Source of the DNA: Treponemataceae bacterium
Lineage (GTDB): Bacteria > Spirochaetota > Spirochaetia > Treponematales > Treponemataceae
DNA: 38,800 bases
Direction of reading: 5' to 3'
Assembly: GCA_024402495.1 (NCBI GenBank)
Contig: JAKSTR010000021.1
Span: 1 to 38,800, forward strand
In this document: piece after piece, positions 32,764 to 38,800 of the stretch
Layout: the number at the start of each line of letters is the position of its first letter
Position numbering within the stretch: the first letter of the stretch is position 1
Program-made: the position numbers and the translations under genes
Notes under the pieces: model-generated
Told to the model about the DNA's origin: nothing
The model's input: only the letters and a program-made list of their open reading frames with translations
Database searches by the model: none

Positions 32764-33825
32764 ATGGCTAACCAGGCTAATGCAAATGGTTCAAAAGAAA
32801 GCTCGAAGAAAAAAGAGAAAAACTATAAAAATCTTAACGGTAAACAAAAGGCAGCTATCTTCTTAGTTTCTCTTGGTTCTGAAGTTTCTGCCGAAATTTT
32901 CAAACACCTCCGTGAAGACGAAATTGAAACTTTAACCTGCGAAATTGCCCGTCTTGATTCTGTTGAAGCAGAATTTAAGGACGCAGTTCTTGAAGAATTT
33001 CAGGAACTGATGCAGGCACAGAACTTTATTACATCCGGCGGTATCGATTATGCCCGCGAACTTCTGGAAAAATCCCTCGGTTCGCAGAAAGCAATCGATA
33101 TTATCAACCGTCTTACAAGTTCCCTGCAGGTTCGTCCGTTCGACTTTATCCGCCGTACCGACCCTGCGCATTTGCTGAACTTCATTCAGCAGGAACACCC
33201 GCAGACAATCGCCCTTATTCTGGCATATCTGGAACCGAACAAGGCTTCAATTATTCTGCAAAGTCTTCCTGAAGAAATTCAGAGTGACGTTGCCCGGCGT
33301 ATTGCAACCATGGACCGTACATCACCAGACGTTTTGCGCGAAGTTGAACGCGTTCTTGAAAAGAAACTTTCAAGCCTTTCAAGCGAAGACTACACGGCTG
33401 CCGGTGGTGTTGAATCAATCGTTGAAATCCTCAACCTTGTTGACCGTTCTTCTGAAAAAACCATCATCGAATCTCTGGAAGAAGAAGACCCGGATTTGGC
33501 AGAAGAAATCAAGAAACGCATGTTCGTATTCGAAGATATTGTTATGCTCGACGACCGTGCCATTCAGAAAGTTATGCGTGAAGTTGATACACAGGAACTT
33601 GCAAAAGCCCTTAAATCGGTTGATACCGAAGTTCAGGACAAAATCTTCCGCAACATGTCTAAACGTGCCGCCCAGATGCTTAAAGAAGACATGGAATACA
33701 TGGGACCGGTTCGCTTGAAAGACGTTGAAGAATCACAGCAGAAAATCGTATCTACGATTCGCCGCCTTGAAGATTCTGGTGAAATTGTTATCGCACGTTC
33801 TGGCGAAGACGAACTTGTTGTATAA
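32764..33825 (+). CDS. fliG: Flagellar rotor switch protein FliG
   Basis: A 353-aa full-length FliG: N-terminal FliF-binding domain, the middle-domain EHPQTIALILAYL motif (about residue 144), the second armadillo part, and the C-terminal torque domain (RMFVFEDIVMLDDRAIQKVMREVD...). The charged stator-facing residues lie in DVEESQQKIVSTIRRLEDSGEI. The ATG abuts the preceding stop with GGGAGGA just upstream. Spirochaetes often have two FliG proteins; this is the conventional one in the fliF-fliH operon. Confidence 0.97.
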   Translation: MANQANANGSKESSKKKEKNYKNLNGKQKAAIFLVSLGSEVSAEIFKHLREDEIETLTCEIARLDSVEAEFKDAVLEEFQELMQAQNFITSGGIDYARELLEKSLGSQKAIDIINRLTSSLQVRPFDFIRRTDPAHLLNFIQQEHPQTIALILAYLEPNKASIILQSLPEEIQSDVARRIATMDRTSPDVLREVERVLEKKLSSLSSEDYTAAGGVESIVEILNLVDRSSEKTIIESLEEEDPDLAEEIKKRMFVFEDIVMLDDRAIQKVMREVDTQELAKALKSVDTEVQDKIFRNMSKRAAQMLKEDMEYMGPVRLKDVEESQQKIVSTIRRLEDSGEIVIARSGEDELVV

Positions 33826-33835
33826 CGGTTTGGTG

Positions 33836-34020
33836 CAAAGCCCGAACGGGTTTTGTTCCGAGCCATCAGGTTTTCAAATTTCTGTTTCAGGAAAATTGAA
33901 AACCTGCAAAATTTTAAATATCGAAAAGAGATATTTTTTTATTTACGGTTTACTACAAACCTTAAAAACGGCAAAGTCAGGATTTTGGCATCTGCCAGCC
34001 CGGACTTTGGCGTATTGCTA
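33836..34020 (+). other. Hairpin-rich fliG-fliH gap with terminator-like element
   Basis: Between the tightly packed flagellar genes lies a 209-bp gap. It holds a small CCCG/CGGG hairpin with T-run (33841-33854), a perfect 11-bp stem CAGGTTTTCAA/TTGAAAACCTG (33867-33906) and AAATATC/GATATTT with seven T (33916-33940). These are followed by GGTTT/AAACC and AAAGTC/GACTTT pairs. Part of it resembles sequence near 36903-36978 on the other strand. It could attenuate or process the operon mRNA, lowering expression of fliH-fliI. Confidence 0.5.
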
Positions 34021-34034
34021 GGAGAATTGCATAA

Positions 34035-34967
34035 ATGGCAAAATCTGTTTTTCGGCCTAATGAATTTACCCCAGTTGCAGACAAAATTATGCTTAAGTTG
34101 TCGCACAGTTATGTTGAAGAAACCCCGGAAGTGGTTGAAGAAACTGAACCTGAATATCAGGGACCAACTGTTGAAGAACTTAAAGCCGAAGCCGACGAGT
34201 TTAAGGCAAATTGGGAAATTGAAAAAAAACGCATGCTAGACGAAGCAAAAGCCGAAGCTGACCGCATAATAAACGGAGCGGAACAGGCTGCTTTTGAAGA
34301 AGTTAAGCGTCAGACTGACCAGGGACAGGTTCTTAAAAATCAGGCTGCGGCTGAAGCCGAAAAACTTTTAAAAGATGCAAAAGCCGAAGCTGAAGCAATT
34401 CTTGCCGAAGCAAAGCAAAGCCAGGAAAATATTACGAACAACGCCTATAAAACCGGCTACGAAGAAGGTCACGAAGAAGGTTTTAAAGAAGGCAAAGCCG
34501 AAGCTGAACGTCTGGTAGACCGTTTGCACTTGATGATTGAAAAAATCATGGACAAGCGCGAACAGATTTTAAGCGAAACAGAACAGCAGATTGTAGATCT
34601 GGTACTTTTGATGACCCGCAAAGTTGTCAAAGTTATTTCAGAAAACCAGCGCAATGTTGTTATGTCAAATATCGTTCACGCTTTGCGCAAGGTAAAAGGC
34701 CGCGGTGATGTTTTAATTCACGTAAATATGGCAGAACTTGCGCTTACAACCGAACATTCAAAAGAATTTTTATCTTCAGTTGAAAACGTTAAAAACATTA
34801 CAATCGTTGAAGATTCTGCCGTTGACAAGGGCGGCTGTATTATTGAAACCGACTTCGGTTCAATTGATGCACGCATTTCAAGCCAGCTTAGCGAACTTGA
34901 ACAGAAGATTCTTGAAATTTCACCGGTTAAATCAAGCGTAAAACCAACCATTCCAACAGAAGGCTAG
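34035..34967 (+). CDS. fliH: Flagellar assembly protein FliH
   Basis: A 310-aa mostly coiled-coil protein regulating the FliI ATPase. It has a long Ala/Glu/Lys-rich helix (residues ~50-135), the FliH GxxxG-type run ([16 protein letters not shown], about 140-155) and a globular C-terminal domain ([10 protein letters not shown]...[14 protein letters not shown]). It begins after the hairpin-rich gap with TAGGAG before the ATG, and fliI follows with a three-base gap. Confidence 0.93.
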   Translation: MAKSVFRPNEFTPVADKIMLKLSHSYVEETPEVVEETEPEYQGPTVEELKAEADEFKANWEIEKKRMLDEAKAEADRIINGAEQAAFEEVKRQTDQGQVLKNQAAAEAEKLLKDAKAEAEAILAEAKQSQENITNNAYKTGYEEGHEEGFKEGKAEAERLVDRLHLMIEKIMDKREQILSETEQQIVDLVLLMTRKVVKVISENQRNVVMSNIVHALRKVKGRGDVLIHVNMAELALTTEHSKEFLSSVENVKNITIVEDSAVDKGGCIIETDFGSIDARISSQLSELEQKILEISPVKSSVKPTIPTEG

Positions 34968-34970
34968 GGC

Positions 34971-36320
34971 ATGCCGACACTTTTTGACAAATATATCGAA
35001 AGTATTGAACAAACCGAAACTATTCTCTACAACGGAACTGTAACAAGGGTTCGCGGCATGCTGATAGAAAGCCACGGACCGCAGTCTGTTATTGGCGAGA
35101 TTTGTCATATAATTATTCCAAGCACCGGCGAATCAATTGCGGCGGAAGTAATTGGCTTAAACCAGACAACCGTGCAGCTTATGGCTTTTGGCGAAACCAA
35201 AGGTATTGAAATCGGCGCAAAAGTTGTTGCTTCAGGTTCAATCTTAAAGGTTGGAGTCGGCAAACAGCTTTTGGGGCGTGTTTTGGACTGCATGGGCAAA
35301 GCCGCCGACGGTAAAGCCGACATCATACCCGAAACTTTTTATCCTGCAATCGCAAGTCCGCCAGACCCGATGAGCCGCCGTTCCATTAAAAAACGCGTCG
35401 TTACCGGTGTTCGCGCCATCGATTCGCTTCTTGCCGTGGGCGACGGACAGCGTCTGGGTATTTTTGCAGGTTCTGGCGTAGGTAAATCTACGCTTTTGGG
35501 CATGATTGCCCGCAATACAAGCGCCGATATTAACGTAATTGCCTTAATCGGCGAACGTGGCCGCGAAGTTATTGATTTTATAGAACGCGATTTGGGCGAA
35601 GAAGGCTTAAAACATTCCGTTGTTGTCAGCGCTACTTCGGATCAGTCGCCGCTTTCGCGCATTCGCGGTGCATATACGGCAACTGCAATTGCCGAATATT
35701 TCAGGGATCAGGGCAAAAGCGTAATGCTTATGTTCGATTCTGTTACGCGTTTTGCAAAAGCCCAGCGCGAAATTGGTCTTGCCATTGGTGAACCGCCTGC
35801 ACAGCGCGGCTATACGCCAAGTGTTTTTGAAACCCTGCCAAAACTTCTGGAAAGAACCGGTACAAATCAGGAAGGTTCGATTACGGGCTTTTATACCGTT
35901 TTGGTTGACGGCGACGATATGGACGAACCGATTGCCGATACCGTGCGCGGTATTCTGGACGGGCACATTATCTTAAGCCGAAACCTTGCCCAGTCGCGGC
36001 ATTATCCGGCAATTGATGTGCTTGCTTCAATTAGCCGTCTTGCCAACCGTGTAAGCGGCGCGGAAACCAAAAAAGCCTGCGATTACGTGCGCCGCCTGAT
36101 GGCTGTTTACGCAGAGCAGGAAGACTTGATAACCGTGGGCGCGTACCAGAAAGGTTCAAATCCGGCAGTTGACGAAGCGATTGCAATGCACGATGCTATT
36201 AACGAGTTTTTGGAACAGGAAGAACTTGAAAAAATAACGATTGAAGATACAATGCGCAGGCTTGGCGAACTTGCCGGCATTGATATTCCGGAAAGTGAAT
36301 ATAAAGAAGTGAGGCTCTGA
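34971..36320 (+). CDS. fliI: Flagellum-specific export ATPase FliI
   Basis: A 449-aa ATPase of the F1-β-like type III export family. It has GIFAGSGVGKSTLLGM (Walker A, about residues 163-178), LIGERGREVIDFI, VMLMFDSVTRFAKAQREIG (Walker B) and EPPAQRGYTPSVFE. The later blocks are RTGTNQEGSITGFYTVLVDGD and HIILSRNLAQSRHYPAID. It energises or times export with FliH and FliJ. A 122-bp spacer with a dispersed repeat follows before fliJ. Confidence 0.97.
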   Translation: MPTLFDKYIESIEQTETILYNGTVTRVRGMLIESHGPQSVIGEICHIIIPSTGESIAAEVIGLNQTTVQLMAFGETKGIEIGAKVVASGSILKVGVGKQLLGRVLDCMGKAADGKADIIPETFYPAIASPPDPMSRRSIKKRVVTGVRAIDSLLAVGDGQRLGIFAGSGVGKSTLLGMIARNTSADINVIALIGERGREVIDFIERDLGEEGLKHSVVVSATSDQSPLSRIRGAYTATAIAEYFRDQGKSVMLMFDSVTRFAKAQREIGLAIGEPPAQRGYTPSVFETLPKLLERTGTNQEGSITGFYTVLVDGDDMDEPIADTVRGILDGHIILSRNLAQSRHYPAIDVLASISRLANRVSGAETKKACDYVRRLMAVYAEQEDLITVGAYQKGSNPAVDEAIAMHDAINEFLEQEELEKITIEDTMRRLGELAGIDIPESEYKEVRL

Positions 36321-36332
36321 AAAGTTTTTTTA

Positions 36333-36386
36333 GAATCCTGTTTTGGGACGAACCGGATGCTGAAATAAATTCAGTATGACAGGATT
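36333..36386. repeat. Dispersed palindromic intergenic repeat, copy B
   Basis: Outer arms AATCCTGT/ACAGGATT (8 bp, perfect) enclose an inner stem ATGCTGAA-ATAAA-TTCAGTAT. It matches copy A at 19109-19162 in order and most bases. It separates fliI from fliJ without an obvious terminator tail. Confidence 0.7.
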
Positions 36387-36442
36387 TGGTATATAAAAAA
36401 ACTTGGATTTGAGCTAAAGTAAAATAATAAAGAGCGTATTTT

Positions 36443-36874
36443 ATGAAAAAGTTTCAGTTTACTTTACAAAAGGTGCTTGATTTGCGCCAGTTTACCGAAG
36501 ATCAGGCAAAAACAGCTTTGGCGCAGGCAATCAGCCATGCTGACTATATTAAAGTTCAGCTTGCAGAAGTTGCAGAAAAACGCGCCGCTGCCAATGCTTC
36601 GCGGTCAACCTGCGCCAGCATTGAAGAACATATTGTAATTGAAAACTTTATTACGCGCATGGATATTAAAAAAGAATCTTTGCTGCAGGAACTGGCGCAG
36701 GCAGAACTTGTTATTGAAGAAAAACGCAAAGTTTTTGCCGAAGCAATGAAAGACCGCAAGGTTCTTTCTAACCTGAAAGAAAAAAAATACGCCGAATACC
36801 GCAAAACCTATTTTAAAATTCAGGATGAAATGGTGGACGACATTACAAGTTCACGCTACAACGTTGCAATATAG
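36443..36874 (+). CDS. fliJ: Flagellar export chaperone FliJ
   Basis: A 143-aa almost entirely coiled-coil protein beginning KKFQFTLQKVLDLRQFTEDQAK, the typical FliJ start (F-x-L-x-K-V-L-x-x-R). FliJ sits in the centre of the FliI ring and recycles chaperones. The assignment rests on this N-terminus, size, helical character and position after fliI. A short spacer holding repeat copy B precedes it. It is the last gene of the flagellar run in this window. Confidence 0.85.
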   Translation: MKKFQFTLQKVLDLRQFTEDQAKTALAQAISHADYIKVQLAEVAEKRAAANASRSTCASIEEHIVIENFITRMDIKKESLLQELAQAELVIEEKRKVFAEAMKDRKVLSNLKEKKYAEYRKTYFKIQDEMVDDITSSRYNVAI

Positions 36875-36899
36875 CAGGCGCGCCGGTTTTTGGTGCAGC

Positions 36900-36985
36900 C
36901 GCCTTCGGCTGGCTTAAAGCTTGCTTTCGCCGTTTCAAATATTTTAAGATTTGTCACAATCCTTAAATAAAAAAAGCGCTTCGCA
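36900..36985 (-). repeat. Second dispersed repeat type (similar to 33930-33990)
   Basis: Read on the minus strand, TTTTTTTATTTAAGGATTG...ACAAATCTTAAAA...ACGGC closely resembles the plus-strand stretch TTTTTTTATTTACGG...ACAAACCTTAAAA..ACGGC in the fliG-fliH gap. Neither region has a convincing gene. Confidence 0.5.
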
Positions 36986-37004
36986 AACCGAAGCGCTTTT
37001 TTTG
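36968..37004. terminator. Bidirectional terminator between fliJ and the kinase gene
   Basis: An 11-bp perfect stem AAAGCGCTTCG/CGAAGCGCTTT (36973-36983 and 36989-36999) with loop CAAAC is flanked by A and T runs, serving both converging transcripts. Confidence 0.93.
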
Positions 37005-37005
37005 T

Positions 37006-37039
37006 ACCCTGCAAGCTTTTTACAGCAAGCAGGGTTTTT
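37006..37039 (+). terminator. Second terminator for the flagellar operon
   Basis: ACCCTGC (37006-37012) pairs with GCAGGGT (37029-37035), followed by T at 37035-37039, giving a tandem terminator on the plus strand. Confidence 0.65.
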
Positions 37040-37065
37040 GTATTTTTCAGCAATATAAAAATGCC

Positions 37066-38724
37066 TTAATATTTATATTCGCTTCCGCCAATAAATTCGC
37101 GCAGCAGCGACTGACCCGGAACAAAATTGGAAGGAATAGGCGCAAAGTTCGACAGGAATTTCAAAAGCCTTGAAGCTTCGGCATATTCTTTTTCCATCGG
37201 CGTAACGCAGCGCAAAAGCGGTTCTGCATAAACCTTAAGGACAGCAAGCTCGTAATCAAGGGCGGTGTTTATCATCAAGTCCGCATTGCCCTGAAACGGG
37301 AAAATATGCAGGCGTTCGCCCTTGCGTACATTTGGCCACATTGAAATTGTTGCCGCCGCCGATTTGCCCCTGAACTGGGAATCGCGGACAATGCGCCGGA
37401 TAAGGCGGTTGTCGCTGGTTGGAATGCGGTTGTGGTCGTCAAGGTTAAGCTGGGTTAAAGCCGAAACATAAATCTTGAATTTTACGGAACTGTCGATTAG
37501 CGGCGTCAGTTTGTCGTTCAAACCGTGAATTCCTTCCAGAATCAGGATATCGTTTTCGTTTAAGCGCAGCTTCTTGCCCGTAAACTTGCGCTTGCCTTCG
37601 TTAAAGTCGTAGCCCGGCATGTCAATTTCCTGCTGGTTGAACAGTTTAATAAGGTTTTCGTTCAAAAGCGGAATATCAAGCGCTTCAAGACATTCATAGT
37701 CGTAGTTTCCAAACTCGTCTTTCGGGGTCTGGTCGCGCCCAACGTAATAATCGTCAAGGCTTATAACCCGCGGCGTATAGCCGATAACCTGCAGCTGCTG
37801 TGCAAGTTTTTTAGACGACGTAGTTTTGCCCGAACTTGAAGGACCTGCAATAAGCACAACCTTAACGCCGCCGCGCTTGTGAATCATATCTGCGGCTTCG
37901 GCAAAACATTTGTTCTGCATGGTTTCGGTAATGTTGATGAATTCCTTGTAGCTGCGGTCAATAATGCGCCTGTTCAAATCTGGGGCGCAGGTTACGCCGA
38001 TAACTTTTCCCCATTCCTTGTAGCGCTTGTAAACCGAAAAAAGTTTCGGGCTGTCGGTATTTTCGTCCAGTTTTTTTGGGTTGCCGGAAAGCGGGAAGCG
38101 GAGCATGAAACCCTGACCGTATTCTGTAAGGTCAAAGGTCTGCAATTTGCCGGTGCTGTCTAAAAGCGGTGCAAAATGCAGGTTTGAAAAACCGGCAAGC
38201 GAGTTTAATACGACGCTTGGCGGACACGAATAGCGCAGGCTTTCGCGGGTTTGAACCATGTTAAGGCGTTCCAGCTCTTCCAGTGCTTCTTCGTAGCAAA
38301 GCCGCTTTTGGGTAATTTCCAGATTCTGCTCAACCATCAGTTTCATTTGGGCTTTAAGCTGGGCAATTTCAAAAAGCGTAATATTTTTTTCGGAATCCAT
38401 GGTGTAGTAATAGCCGTGCCCCAGACTGTGTCCTACAATCAGGCGTTTTTCCGGAAAAAGGGTGTGTGCCGCCGCAGCAAGCAAAAAACACAAAGTACGG
38501 CGGTAAATTGCCGCGCCTTCGTCGCTGGTAAGCAAAACAGGTTCAATTTTTGCATTAAAATCGATAGGGTAGGTAAGCTGGCAAATTTCGTTATTTACCC
38601 GCACCGCCACAATAGAATCAACCAGAACGCAGCTGGCTTTGGCAAGTTCTGGTAAAAAGTTTTTTGCCGGTGTAGCTTCGGCAAATTCTATAGATGAATC
38701 ATCTAAAAAAGTAAGCTTAATCAT
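37066..38724 (-). CDS. Nucleoside (uridine-type) kinase with ThrRS-like N-terminal domains
   Basis: A 552-aa fusion protein. Residues ~1-65 resemble a TGS domain (IKLTFLDDSSIEFAEATPA). A block like the second additional domain of threonyl-tRNA synthetase follows (FPEKRLIVGHSLGHGYYYT). The C-terminal half is a P-loop kinase of the uridine kinase/phosphoribulokinase family, with VVLIAGPSSSGKTTSSKKLA, SLDDYYVGRD, LILEGIHGLN and the RRIVRDSQFRG arm. The family is usually annotated 'nucleoside kinase'; the true substrate is not settled from sequence. The ATG at 38724 is preferred to a GTG at 38742 because TATAAT lies between them. No Shine-Dalgarno is visible. Confidence 0.85.
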   Translation of the reverse strand: MIKLTFLDDSSIEFAEATPAKNFLPELAKASCVLVDSIVAVRVNNEICQLTYPIDFNAKIEPVLLTSDEGAAIYRRTLCFLLAAAAHTLFPEKRLIVGHSLGHGYYYTMDSEKNITLFEIAQLKAQMKLMVEQNLEITQKRLCYEEALEELERLNMVQTRESLRYSCPPSVVLNSLAGFSNLHFAPLLDSTGKLQTFDLTEYGQGFMLRFPLSGNPKKLDENTDSPKLFSVYKRYKEWGKVIGVTCAPDLNRRIIDRSYKEFINITETMQNKCFAEAADMIHKRGGVKVVLIAGPSSSGKTTSSKKLAQQLQVIGYTPRVISLDDYYVGRDQTPKDEFGNYDYECLEALDIPLLNENLIKLFNQQEIDMPGYDFNEGKRKFTGKKLRLNENDILILEGIHGLNDKLTPLIDSSVKFKIYVSALTQLNLDDHNRIPTSDNRLIRRIVRDSQFRGKSAAATISMWPNVRKGERLHIFPFQGNADLMINTALDYELAVLKVYAEPLLRCVTPMEKEYAEASRLLKFLSNFAPIPSNFVPGQSLLREFIGGSEYKY

Positions 38725-38730
38725 AGCGCA

Positions 38731-38759
38731 ATTATAAAACACAAATTTCCAAAAGTCGA
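38731..38759 (-). promoter_or_regulatory. Promoter placing the transcript start at or near the kinase ATG
   Basis: On the minus strand TATAAT (38731-38736) and a weak TCGACT (38754-38759) are 17 bp apart. Only six bases separate the -10 from the ATG, so transcription would begin at or within a base or two of the start codon. Confidence 0.5.
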
Positions 38760-38800
38760 ATTTTTTGTAAATTAAAGGGAATTAATTTGTAAAACCGGTG

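Noticed and set aside
36856-37053. 65-aa minus-strand frame between fliJ and the kinase gene
   Set aside because: It spans two terminator hairpins and a dispersed repeat, and has no ribosome site.

Overview
The window reads as chromosomal DNA of a treponeme (Spirochaetota), probably a host-associated gut, rumen or oral Treponema. The evidence is two adjacent flaA-type genes for periplasmic-flagellum sheath proteins, a spirochaete-style lipobox, and a gene order (mraZ-rsmH-ftsL-murF-ftsW-ftsQ-ftsA-ftsZ-xerD-TPR-dprA-topA-xerC-hslVU-flgB-flgC-fliE-fliF-fliG-fliH-fliI-fliJ) that closely follows the T. pallidum division and flagellar cluster. There are no rRNA genes, recognisable tRNA genes, CRISPR arrays or insertion-sequence transposases.

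Region 1 (1-8.4 kb) is accessory DNA. It holds an Rpn/PD-(D/E)XK 'transposase-like' nuclease with a strong internal start for a short C-terminal product, and a methyl-accepting chemotaxis-like protein with a degenerate signalling tip. A truncated XRE repressor gene follows. Next is an AT-rich, minus-strand type IIS restriction-modification operon: an HTH-fused adenine methylase, a second Dam-like methylase, and an AlwI/BstNBI-family nuclease. Then come a minisatellite-like array of ~41-bp hairpin units and a DUF6261-like gene.

Region 2 (8.4-12.2 kb) has fba (class II aldolase) divergent from two flaA-type genes that start behind a perfect TTGACA-17-TATAAT promoter. A conserved PD-(D/E)XK-like protein of unknown role follows on the minus strand.

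Region 3 (12.2-20.9 kb) is a reduced dcw cluster. mraZ starts behind four GTGGGA-type repeats at 10-bp spacing (the MraZ box), the last overlapping the start codon. Several junctions use a four-base TTGA overlap. mraY, murD, murG and murC are absent here. ftsZ is separated from ftsA by a terminator, a dispersed repeat and a long AT-rich leader.

Region 4 (20.9-29.0 kb) carries xerD, a TPR lipoprotein, dprA, topA, xerC, hslV and hslU. Region 5 (29.2-36.9 kb) is a flagellar basal-body, switch and export operon behind a near-consensus sigma-28 promoter; a stand-alone FliG-N-like gene sits between fliF and fliG, and a hairpin-rich gap between fliG and fliH. The window ends with a minus-strand nucleoside kinase fused to ThrRS-like N-terminal domains, apparently expressed from a leaderless or near-leaderless promoter.

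All family assignments come from reading motifs and recalled family patterns; no database search was run. The candidates most worth a second look are the Rpn internal product, the hairpin array beside the DUF6261-like gene, the stand-alone FliG-N protein and the self-contained restriction-modification island.
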